Positions 5,466 through 13,124 of a stretch of 17,656 nt of DNA are shown here, in pieces. A program made the translations under genes and the position numbers. Position 1 is the stretch's first letter. Each line of letters begins with the position of its first letter. This DNA is from Hungatella sp. UBA3402 (GTDB lineage Bacteria; Bacillota; Clostridia; Lachnospirales; Lachnospiraceae). Below the pieces are notes generated by a model. The model saw only the letters and a program-made list of their open reading frames with translations, was not told the DNA's origin and did not search any database. The stretch lies in the NCBI GenBank assembly GCA_002358555.1, contig DEPC01000084.1:1-17656 (forward strand). The letters are read 5' to 3'.

Positions 5466-7628
5466 ATGTCAAAAACTAGGGGAAGGGTTACACTTCCAAG
5501 CGAAGGGAATTTTTTAGAAGAAACAAAGGAGATGATGGAACGCTGGGGAGCAGATGCCTTAAGAGATAGTGATGGCACAAAGCTGCCAGAGGAGATAAAG
5601 GAGTTAGATGCGACAATTTACACTACTTATTTTGTTGCTAGAGGGCATAATGAGTTTGCTAAGGAGCATATGGAAGAATGCCAGCAGATGTACTTGATGA
5701 GCCGAAGGGTAACTGCTATAGAGGAAATTGTAAAGATTCCATTTATGGAAGGATATTTTGGTGAGCAGGTAGTGCCAGATTATGTACATGACTGCAAGCA
5801 GTGGTGGGAAGTTATGGACCGAACATCTGAGGAGGCTGTAGCTCCTGAAAATTGGGAGGTAAATCCAGATCAAAATATTGTAATTGTAAAAAATGCTCTT
5901 GCATTTCACGAATATACCGTATCTTTTTTGGTTTTTGCAATTTGGGACCCAACGCAAATGTACAATCATATTACAAATGATTGGGGAGAAAAACCTCATG
6001 AAATTCCGTTTGATGTGCGCCAACCAGTTTCGGGGCAGTATGCAAAGGAATATCTTGTTCAATGGTTAAAAGAGAATCCCAGAACAGATGTTGTTCGGTT
6101 TACTACCTTCTTTTATCATTTTACTTTAGTATTTAATGATAAGGCAAAAGAAAAGTTTGTGGACTGGTTTGGATATGGGGCCACAGTATCTGTAAAAGCC
6201 CTAGAAGAGTTTGAAAAAGAATATGGATATCGATTGCGGCCAGAAGATATTGTGGACAATGGCTACTATAATTCTACATTCCGAGTTCCATCTAAAAGAT
6301 ATTTAGACTATATGGATTTTATCCAGCGATTTGTGGCAAAAAAAGCTGGTGAACTCGTGAAGCTGGTTCATGAGGCAGGACGAGAGGCCATGATGTTTTT
6401 AGGAGATAACTGGATTGGGACAGAACCTTATGGAAAATATTTCCCAGAAATAGGACTTGATGCAGTGGTAGGAAGTGTAGGAGGAGGAGCTACTTTAAGG
6501 TTAATTTCTGATATCTCTGGAGTGCGGTATACAGAAGGGCGTTTTCTACCCTATTTTTTCCCAGATACATTTTATGAAGGAAATGACCCCTGCATTGAAG
6601 CAAGAGAAAATTGGCTTTGTGCAAGAAGGGCTTTGATGAGAAAACCAGTAGATAGAATCGGTTATGGAGGATATCTAAGCCTAGCCTATAAGTTTCCTGA
6701 ATTTGTGGATTATATTGAGAAAGTAGCAGACGAGTTCCGTGAGATTTATGTCAATGTCAATGGCAGTCAGCCTTATTGTGGTCTAAAAGTGGCAATACTC
6801 AACTGCTGGGGAAAACTTCGTGCTTGGCAGTCATTTATGGTAGCACATGCTCTTTGGTATAAACAGACTTATTCCTATTTTGGAATGTTGGAAGCTTTAA
6901 GTGGTGCAAGTGTGGATGTGGTATTCTTAAGCTTTGATGATATCAGGAAAGAGGGGATTCCAGAAGATATTGATGTGATTATCAATGCTGGAGCTGCAGA
7001 AACTGCATTTTCTGGCGGAGAAGAATGGTTAGATACAAAAATTGTGACAGCAATACGTCAATTTGTCTATCATGGTGGTGGTTTTGTGGGAATCGGAGAA
7101 CCTTCAGCAATCCATTTTGGGGGACGCTTCTTTCAATTAGCAGATGTGTTGGGGGTTGATAAGGAATTAGGATTTAGCCTTTCTACAGACAAATATTTTA
7201 CGAAAAAAGTAGAACAGCATTTCCTAAAAGAAGACAGAAAAACAGCCTTTGATTTTGGCGAGAGCATCAAAAATATTTATGCCATGTCAGAAGATACAGA
7301 GATTGTGGAGTTCTCTGACAAAGAAGTTCATATTGCTGCTCACAGCTATGGAAAAGGAAGGGGAATCTATATAGCTGGACTTCCTTATAGCTATGAAAAC
7401 ACCAGGCTTTTGCTTCGGAGTCTTTATTACAGTGCCAATAAGGAAGATAAGATGAAACAGTGGTACGCAGATAATCCTTTCTGTGAGGTTCATGCGTATC
7501 CAGAAACAGGAAAATATGCAATACTGAATAATTCTGAACAGACTCAGAGTACTATGGTATATAATGGAGTAGGAGAGGCCCAGGAAGTTCGACTGGAAGG
7601 AAGTCAAATCCTTTGGAAAGAGATATAA
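5466..7628 (+). CDS. lnpA: GH112 galacto-N-biose/lacto-N-biose phosphorylase
   Basis: A 720-residue cytosolic enzyme of family GH112, the normal length for this family. It cleaves galactosyl-beta-1,3-N-acetylhexosamine with phosphate to galactose-1-phosphate and GlcNAc or GalNAc. The sequence FLGDNWIGTEPYGKYF holds Asp314, equivalent to the general acid Asp313 of the Bifidobacterium longum enzyme. The N-terminal part is the partial TIM barrel with WDPTQMYNH and RFTTFFYHF. A central Rossmann-like part follows (VAILNCWGKLRAW; DVIINAGAAETAFSGG; HGGGFVGIGEPSA), then a small C-terminal beta domain. GGAG lies 5 nt before ATG. The residues that separate galacto-N-biose, lacto-N-biose or D-galactosyl-1,4-L-rhamnose preference were not resolved; the neighbouring HexNAc kinase argues for N-acetylhexosamine disaccharides. 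Confidence 0.93.
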   Translation: MSKTRGRVTLPSEGNFLEETKEMMERWGADALRDSDGTKLPEEIKELDATIYTTYFVARGHNEFAKEHMEECQQMYLMSRRVTAIEEIVKIPFMEGYFGEQVVPDYVHDCKQWWEVMDRTSEEAVAPENWEVNPDQNIVIVKNALAFHEYTVSFLVFAIWDPTQMYNHITNDWGEKPHEIPFDVRQPVSGQYAKEYLVQWLKENPRTDVVRFTTFFYHFTLVFNDKAKEKFVDWFGYGATVSVKALEEFEKEYGYRLRPEDIVDNGYYNSTFRVPSKRYLDYMDFIQRFVAKKAGELVKLVHEAGREAMMFLGDNWIGTEPYGKYFPEIGLDAVVGSVGGGATLRLISDISGVRYTEGRFLPYFFPDTFYEGNDPCIEARENWLCARRALMRKPVDRIGYGGYLSLAYKFPEFVDYIEKVADEFREIYVNVNGSQPYCGLKVAILNCWGKLRAWQSFMVAHALWYKQTYSYFGMLEALSGASVDVVFLSFDDIRKEGIPEDIDVIINAGAAETAFSGGEEWLDTKIVTAIRQFVYHGGGFVGIGEPSAIHFGGRFFQLADVLGVDKELGFSLSTDKYFTKKVEQHFLKEDRKTAFDFGESIKNIYAMSEDTEIVEFSDKEVHIAAHSYGKGRGIYIAGLPYSYENTRLLLRSLYYSANKEDKMKQWYADNPFCEVHAYPETGKYAILNNSEQTQSTMVYNGVGEAQEVRLEGSQILWKEI

Positions 7629-7727
7629 TAGATAGTGACGAAATTAGTAAAAATTAAAGATTAAGAGAGAAAATTGAAAAAATAGCTTAGTAAAAATACT
7701 GATGATACTATTAAAAAAATCGGTATA

Positions 7728-7810
7728 TCTATGCAGAATTACTATAAATATCCTAATGTACAAATATAAGGGCTGATTGTGCAAATATTTTTCTATGCAG
7801 TTTTACTATA
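7728..7810 (+). promoter_or_regulatory. 19-bp direct repeats and candidate promoter ahead of the transporter
   Basis: TCTATGCAG-AA-TTACTATA at 7728-7746 recurs as TCTATGCAG-TT-TTACTATA at 7792-7810, 17 of 19 identical and 64 bp apart. Between them GTACAAATAT (7759-7768) and GTGCAAATAT (7779-7788) form a second pair 20 bp apart. The end of the right 19-bp copy runs into TATACT (7807-7812), a likely -10 box with no clear -35. This fits an activated promoter for the transporter operon. No terminator is seen after lnpA, so read-through is also possible. The repeats do not match the 11-bp repeat ahead of lnpA. Confidence 0.45.
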
Positions 7811-7864
7811 CTAGATTTATAAGAAATATAAGGAAGTGCAGTGAAAAAGAGGAGGATATTATTT

Positions 7865-9169
7865 ATGAAGAAAAAAGTTATGGCATTAGTTTTGGCATCT
7901 GCTATGGCAGTTTCTTTATCTGCATGTGGCGGTGGAGGAGAGACAGCAGAGACAACGGCTGCACCAGCAGGTGATAACAATCAAGGGGGAGCTGTACCAG
8001 CAGGTGATGGAAGTGGTTTAGTGTATTGGTCTATGTGGGAGGCTACCGAACCTCAAGGACAAGCTATCCAAGCAGCCGTGGATAAATTTACAGCAGATAC
8101 AGGCATAGCTGTAGATTTGCAATTTAAGGGTCGTACAGGTATCCGCGAGGGGCTTCAGCCGGCTTTGGATGCAGGAACAAATATTGATTTGTTTGACGAA
8201 GATATTGACCGTGTAAACACTACTTGGGGCCAATATCTGATGGATTTGGAAGATTTGGCAAAGTCAGCTAATTATGAAGCTACAGCTAATGCTGGACTGA
8301 TTGCTGCCTGCCGTGATGTAGGTGGAGGAACTTTAAAATCCATTCCTTATCAACCCAATGTATTTGCATTTTTCTATAATCAGGCAATTTTTGATGAAGT
8401 AGGTATTAGTGCGGTTCCTACTACTTGGGCAGAATTGGATAGTGCCTGTGCAAAGATTAAAGAAGCTGGCTACACTCCAATTACTTGTGATGATGCCTAT
8501 ATTACTTGTATGTTTGGCTATCATATGTCCAGACTGGTAGGAGAACCTAAGACAGAGGAAATTGTAAAAGGTGGACAGTGGGACGACCCAGCAGTGGTAG
8601 CTACTGCACAAGCATATGCAGATTTCGCAAGTAAAGGTTATTTTTCTGATACCATTGCTTCTAATGTATGGCCTGCAGGACAGAATCAAGAGTTAGCTAT
8701 GGGAACAGCAGCTATGTACTTAAACGGCTCTTGGCTTCCAAATGAAGTAAAGGATATGGCTGGAGATGATTTTGTTTGGGGATGCTTTAGTTACCCAGCA
8801 GTAGAAGGTGGAACTGACGGCATAGATGCTGCCAACTATGGTGCACAGGTATTGGCTATCAACAAGAATTCTAAGAACGCTGAGAATGCATTTAAGTTGA
8901 TTTGCTATATTACCCAGGGAGAATTTGACCAGATGTTGTCTGAGCTATCGATTGGTATTCCAGCAGATTCTAACAATACTCAGTGGCCAGACCTGATTGC
9001 CTGTGTAAAACCAGTTATGGATAGTATGAAGACCCGTTATCCATGGGCAGCAGGAGCTGAAGCAAATGCAGATATGACTCCAATTATTAAAGAAAACTTC
9101 TTAAAGCTTTGCGGTGGCAGTATTGATGCTCAAGGATTTGTAGATGCTTTGAAGAAGGCAGGCAATTAA
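7865..9169 (+). CDS. Sugar ABC transporter binding lipoprotein, probable galacto/lacto-N-biose binder
   Basis: A 434-residue lipoprotein with signal peptide MKKKVMALVLASAMAVSLSAC, lipobox LSAC and lipidated Cys21. A Gly/Thr/Ala-rich linker of about 35 residues follows. The mature domain is a family 1 carbohydrate binding protein: VYWSMWEATEPQGQAIQAAV at its start, the YNQAIFDEVGI..VPTTWAEL hinge segment, and AMYLNGSWLPNEV. Start ATG 7865 is preferred over an upstream in-frame GTG (7841) because GAGGAGG precedes it at the right distance and the signal peptide then begins MKKK. It lies downstream of lnpA and upstream of two permeases in the same element, which suggests the LnpA substrate as ligand; the ligand itself cannot be read from sequence. 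Confidence 0.87.
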   Translation: MKKKVMALVLASAMAVSLSACGGGGETAETTAAPAGDNNQGGAVPAGDGSGLVYWSMWEATEPQGQAIQAAVDKFTADTGIAVDLQFKGRTGIREGLQPALDAGTNIDLFDEDIDRVNTTWGQYLMDLEDLAKSANYEATANAGLIAACRDVGGGTLKSIPYQPNVFAFFYNQAIFDEVGISAVPTTWAELDSACAKIKEAGYTPITCDDAYITCMFGYHMSRLVGEPKTEEIVKGGQWDDPAVVATAQAYADFASKGYFSDTIASNVWPAGQNQELAMGTAAMYLNGSWLPNEVKDMAGDDFVWGCFSYPAVEGGTDGIDAANYGAQVLAINKNSKNAENAFKLICYITQGEFDQMLSELSIGIPADSNNTQWPDLIACVKPVMDSMKTRYPWAAGAEANADMTPIIKENFLKLCGGSIDAQGFVDALKKAGN

Positions 9170-9195
9170 TCTGGTGAGCAGAACATGAACAATTA

Positions 9196-9227
9196 AAAAA
9201 GGCGGCAGGGTGGGCTGCCGTCTTTTT
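9196..9227 (+). terminator. Hairpin between binding protein and permeases
   Basis: GGCGGCAG (9201-9208) pairs with CTGCCGTC (9215-9222) across a 6-nt loop, with one G-U pair. An A-run precedes the stem and TTTTT follows it. It has the form of an intrinsic terminator but lies inside the transporter operon, 78 bp before the first permease. Partial termination or 3' end protection would keep binding-protein mRNA above permease mRNA. Confidence 0.75.
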
Positions 9228-9305
9228 ATCATTTATTAGAAAATTTTTCTAATTATGATAATCAAGAAACTATGTTCTAACCTTAAATGAAAGGGGGAAA
9301 TCGGA

Positions 9306-10211
9306 ATGAAACGAAATAAAGGTATGATTATACTGTTTTTAACTCCAGCAGTATTGATGTTTTCCGTTATTTTCCTATATCCTATTATCCGTACTATCAT
9401 CATGAGCTTTTTTAAGATTGATGGAATTACGGACCCTGTAGCTAAATGGCAGTTTACTGGTCTTGCTAATTTTACCAAACTTGCTAATACCAGCTTATTC
9501 CGTATTTCTATGTGGAATTTACTTCGGATTTGGCTCATAGGTGGAATTATTGTCATGTCGCTGGCACTTTTGTTTGCTGTTATTATTACCAGCGGAATTC
9601 GTTTTAAAAGTTTTTTTCGGGCAGTGATATACCTGCCTAATATTGTCAGTGCAGTTGCTTTGGCCACTATGTGGCTTCAATATGTTTACAGTCCGAAATT
9701 TGGACTCTTAAAAACTGTATTTACGAATTTAGGTCTTACTTCTTTATCTAAAGTTCAATGGCTGGACAATGACCATAAGTTTGCAGCACTTTTGCTGGCA
9801 TACTGCTTTGGAATGGTAGGATATCATATGTTGATATTTGCCAGTGGAATTGAGCGCATCAGCTCTGATTATTTTGAGGCTGCTACATTAGATGGGGCTG
9901 ATAAATTTAATCAGTTTCGTTACATAACTTTGCCTTTATTAAAAGGTGTTTTTAAGACGAACATTACCATGTGGAGTGTCACCAGTGTAGGATTTTTTGT
10001 ATGGTCACAACTGTTTTCTACAGTTACAGCAGATACGCAGACGATTACTCCTATGGTTTATATGTATATGCAAATCTTTGGTGCAGGCAACAGTATTACA
10101 GAGAGAAACTCAGGTCTTGGAGCTGCCATTGGTGTGCTGTTAAGTATCTGTGTAGTAGCTATCTTCTGGGTATGTAACCATCTGCTCAAAGATGATGATT
10201 TAGAATTCTAA
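9306..10211 (+). CDS. Sugar ABC transporter permease 1 (MalF-like)
   Basis: A 301-residue integral membrane protein with about six hydrophobic segments, the first at residues 7-28 (MIILFLTPAVLMFSVIFLYP). The cytoplasmic EAA loop FEAATLDGADKFNQFRYITL (about residues 190-210) is the contact site for the ABC ATPase and marks the CUT1 sugar transporters. A purine-rich AAAGGGGGAAA site precedes ATG. It forms a heterodimer with the next gene product. No ATPase gene lies in the element, so a shared MsmK/UgpC-type ATPase encoded elsewhere is presumably used, as is common for CUT1 systems in Gram-positives. Confidence 0.9.
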   Translation: MKRNKGMIILFLTPAVLMFSVIFLYPIIRTIIMSFFKIDGITDPVAKWQFTGLANFTKLANTSLFRISMWNLLRIWLIGGIIVMSLALLFAVIITSGIRFKSFFRAVIYLPNIVSAVALATMWLQYVYSPKFGLLKTVFTNLGLTSLSKVQWLDNDHKFAALLLAYCFGMVGYHMLIFASGIERISSDYFEAATLDGADKFNQFRYITLPLLKGVFKTNITMWSVTSVGFFVWSQLFSTVTADTQTITPMVYMYMQIFGAGNSITERNSGLGAAIGVLLSICVVAIFWVCNHLLKDDDLEF

Positions 10212-10226
10212 AAGGAGGGGAAGATT

Positions 10227-11102
10227 ATGGCGAAAAAAAGAAGATACCATGAACCAGTAAACTGGAAAAAAGAACTACGTCTTGCCCCAGGATATTTGGT
10301 ATTGCTCATTTGGATTTCTTTTACCTTTATTCTTTTAGGCTGGGTATTGCTTGCCAGTTTTTCGACTACCAAAGAAATCTTCTCTAATAAACTGCTTGCC
10401 ACAGGAATCCATTTTGAAAACTATGTAAAGGCGTGGGTAAATTCCGATGTAGCTGGAATTTTCAGGAATTCCCTTATTTATTCCATTATTTCGTGTACCT
10501 GTTTAATTGTTATCTGTGCACCTGCAGCTTATGTTCTAGCCAGGTTTGTATTTCCAGGAAATAAGCTGATACAGACTGGTTTCGTATCTGCTATGGGTGT
10601 TCCAGTGGTTATGATTGTACTCCCTCTATTTGGAATTGTAGCCAGTATGGGAATTTTAAACCATGTATTCAGCAATGCAGTTTTACTAATTTTTTTGTAT
10701 ATTGGCATCAATGTTCCCTATACCACAATATTTCTCATGACCTTTTTTGGCAATTTGTCGCGAGCTTTTGAGGAGGCTGCTGCTATTGACGGGTGTCCTC
10801 CTACCAAGACTTTTTGGCTAATTATGCTTCCTATGGCTCAGCCAGGAATTATAACAGTTACAATTTTTAATTTTATCAATATCTGGAATGAGTATTTTAT
10901 TTCTTTAATCTTTGCTAATTCCGATAAATTGCGTCCAATAGCAGTAGGGTTATATTCTATGATTAACTCTATGAAATATACTGGAGATTGGGCTGGAATG
11001 TTTGCAGCAGTAGTCATTGTATTTTTGCCCACCTTTATTTTATATATTTTCTTGTCAGAAAAAATTATTGCTGGTGTTACTGGCGGTGGAGTGAAGGGAT
11101 AA
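10227..11102 (+). CDS. Sugar ABC transporter permease 2 (MalG-like)
   Basis: A 291-residue integral membrane protein with about six hydrophobic segments, beginning YLVLLIWISFTFILLGWVLL near residue 25. The EAA loop EEAAAIDGCPPTKTFWLIML (about residues 183-203) is typical of the MalG-type partner, and the tail ends FLSEKIIAGVTGGGVKG, a common C-terminus in this family. AGGAGG lies 9 nt before ATG and only 15 bases separate it from the previous gene, so the two permeases are one unit. It provides the second half of the membrane channel for the binding protein at 7865. Confidence 0.9.
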   Translation: MAKKRRYHEPVNWKKELRLAPGYLVLLIWISFTFILLGWVLLASFSTTKEIFSNKLLATGIHFENYVKAWVNSDVAGIFRNSLIYSIISCTCLIVICAPAAYVLARFVFPGNKLIQTGFVSAMGVPVVMIVLPLFGIVASMGILNHVFSNAVLLIFLYIGINVPYTTIFLMTFFGNLSRAFEEAAAIDGCPPTKTFWLIMLPMAQPGIITVTIFNFINIWNEYFISLIFANSDKLRPIAVGLYSMINSMKYTGDWAGMFAAVVIVFLPTFILYIFLSEKIIAGVTGGGVKG

Positions 11103-11283
11103 TACTAGAAAAAATCGTAAGACAAACTAAAAGATGCATATACATGCTATAAAAGGCAATATAGGTGGCATAATATGCAAATAAATCATTTTGTGGCATT
11201 GGTCATTCAGATAGCATACAAAAATGGCATTATCAATTTTGAGACTTATTGTGAGATTAAAAAAACATATCATATTTAGTTTT

Positions 11284-11315
11284 AAAGAATGTCTGGCAAA
11301 AGCTGGACATTCTTT
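11284..11315 (+). terminator. Strong hairpin directly ahead of the recombinase gene
   Basis: AAAGAATGTCTGGC (11284-11297) pairs with 11302-11315 across an AAAA loop. All 14 positions pair in RNA, two as G-U, and the T-run continues past the stem. It ends the transporter operon and leaves only 17 bases to the recombinase start codon, with that gene's GGGG ribosome binding site at 11322-11325. No promoter is visible between hairpin and ATG, so recombinase expression would depend on read-through or an upstream promoter. Confidence 0.75.
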
Positions 11316-11332
11316 TTATAAGGGGAAATTAT

Positions 11333-13111
11333 ATGCCAAAAAAAAGAGTAGTTTTTTATGGGAGAGTAAGTACTCAAAGTGAGGAACAGATATCTGCATT
11401 AGGCAACCAGATGACCTGGTATGAACAATTATTACTTATACATCCAGAATGGGTGATGGTTGGAACCTATGAAGATGCTGGAGTGACTGGAACTAATATC
11501 CGCAAAAGAAAAGGATTTCAGCAGATGCTTGAAGATGGAATCCAATTTCATCAATATGATTTGATTGTCACCAGAGAAACGAAACGATTTGCAAGAAATA
11601 CTGTGGATGCCTTGTCTTATGTTAGGCTTTTAAAGCAGAATGGTATCGAAGTCTATTTTGTAAATGATGGTATTCACACAATATCAGATAATGACGGAGA
11701 ATTGCGGCTTAGCATTATGGCTACCATTGCTCAAGAGGAAAGTCGAAAAACTTCTGAAAATGTGAAAGCTGGACAGAGAATTTCTAGGCAGAAAGGAATA
11801 CTTCGAGGTACAGGAAATATTCTAGGTTATAAACGTATAGGAAAAAGTCAGTATGAAATTGAGCCTGAACAGGCATTGATTGTCAAAAAGATTTATCAAT
11901 GGTATTTAGATGGAGATGGAATACGAGTGATTAAGAGGAAACTGGAAGAACAGGGATATCCGACAGCTACAGGGAAAAAGCAATGGCAATTTCAAGTTAT
12001 TGACAATATACTTAAAAATCCATTTTATATAGGAAAACAAAGACAATTATCTATGATTTCCGATGGATATCTTAGCCAAAAGCGTATAAAAAATAGTCCA
12101 GATAAAATCGAATATATTCAAGGAAATTATGAACCTATCATTTCTGAAGAAATATTTGAAGAAGCTAGACGGATTCGAGAGAGTCGCTATGAACCTATAA
12201 GCCATAGAGCAAAAAAGGACAGGGTGAGTATTTGGTGTGGGAAATATCTTTGTGGATGTGGATGTGGCACAGTCAGAAGAAGTGCCAGCAGAGGGGAATA
12301 TACTTTTTTATGTTGCTGGCAGCATACCAATGGGAACAGGAAAAGAACTTTGACAGAAAAGGGACCTTTTGTCTGTACCTTAAAAACCATTATGGAATGG
12401 AAGCTGGATATGATTGCATACTATGTAATCAATGATATATGGAATAGCAAAAAGAAAGATATTGCACAGGCATTAAAGATAATTGCAGAATGTTATAAAG
12501 AAAAAGGTGAATGGAATCTGGCAGAATATGAGGTGATAAAAAATAAGATTTCTAAATTGGAAAAGCGACAAAAGAACTTATTAGATATGAGAGTAGATGG
12601 AGAGATAACGAAGGAAGAATATACTGGAAAACGCATAGAATATGAGTGTGAAATTAACAAGTTATATCGTTTTCTTGCAGAGGTTAAAGCAAATGGCTTT
12701 GCACCAACTGACGATTGCAGAAAGTTAGATAATATAAAATCAGCATTAGAGCAAATCCTTGATTTATCGAAGCCCAAATTAAATAGAGAGCTTATAGATG
12801 GAGTTATCTGGAAAATCATTCATATTTCGGACCAAGAATTTGAGCTTTATTTGAAAATAGAAAAGGAGCAGCTTGGACTTAGGGGGGCAAGCATGGAAAA
12901 AAGGATAGTTCGGTACAAAGTATTTGAATATCCAGAGCCAGAAAAGGAAAAAGAAATCCTATGCACAAGATTAAAGTCTATAAAGCTGACCTATGAAGAT
13001 GCAGCTTTCTATCGAACTATGAGTACAAAGCAAGTAATGAAAAAGAAATGGGAGGATATTGTAGTTCATATTTATTGTTGTTCCTATACAACAGCGGAGA
13101 TTTTATGGTAG
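11333..13111 (+). CDS. Large serine site-specific recombinase (integrase) of the element
   Basis: A 592-residue large serine recombinase. The N-terminal catalytic domain (residues 1-150) has FYGRVST with the nucleophile Ser13, the arginine-bearing RETKRFARN segment and the IAQEESRKTSENVKAG long helix. Next comes the recombinase DNA-binding domain (about 165-270; GYKRIG...ALIVKKIYQWYLDGDGI). A Cys-rich zinc ribbon (about 300-345, starting WCGKYLCGCGCG and closing with FLCC) follows, then a coiled-coil stretch (about 395-450) and a C-terminal tail. Proteins of this kind integrate and excise phages and TnpX/TndX-type elements through short att sites with a 2-bp crossover. It lies about 50 bp inside the right junction. 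Excision normally needs a directionality factor; none is recognised here. Confidence 0.92.
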   Translation: MPKKRVVFYGRVSTQSEEQISALGNQMTWYEQLLLIHPEWVMVGTYEDAGVTGTNIRKRKGFQQMLEDGIQFHQYDLIVTRETKRFARNTVDALSYVRLLKQNGIEVYFVNDGIHTISDNDGELRLSIMATIAQEESRKTSENVKAGQRISRQKGILRGTGNILGYKRIGKSQYEIEPEQALIVKKIYQWYLDGDGIRVIKRKLEEQGYPTATGKKQWQFQVIDNILKNPFYIGKQRQLSMISDGYLSQKRIKNSPDKIEYIQGNYEPIISEEIFEEARRIRESRYEPISHRAKKDRVSIWCGKYLCGCGCGTVRRSASRGEYTFLCCWQHTNGNRKRTLTEKGPFVCTLKTIMEWKLDMIAYYVINDIWNSKKKDIAQALKIIAECYKEKGEWNLAEYEVIKNKISKLEKRQKNLLDMRVDGEITKEEYTGKRIEYECEINKLYRFLAEVKANGFAPTDDCRKLDNIKSALEQILDLSKPKLNRELIDGVIWKIIHISDQEFELYLKIEKEQLGLRGASMEKRIVRYKVFEYPEPEKEKEILCTRLKSIKLTYEDAAFYRTMSTKQVMKKKWEDIVVHIYCCSYTTAEILW

Positions 13112-13124
13112 TATTGCATTTTAT

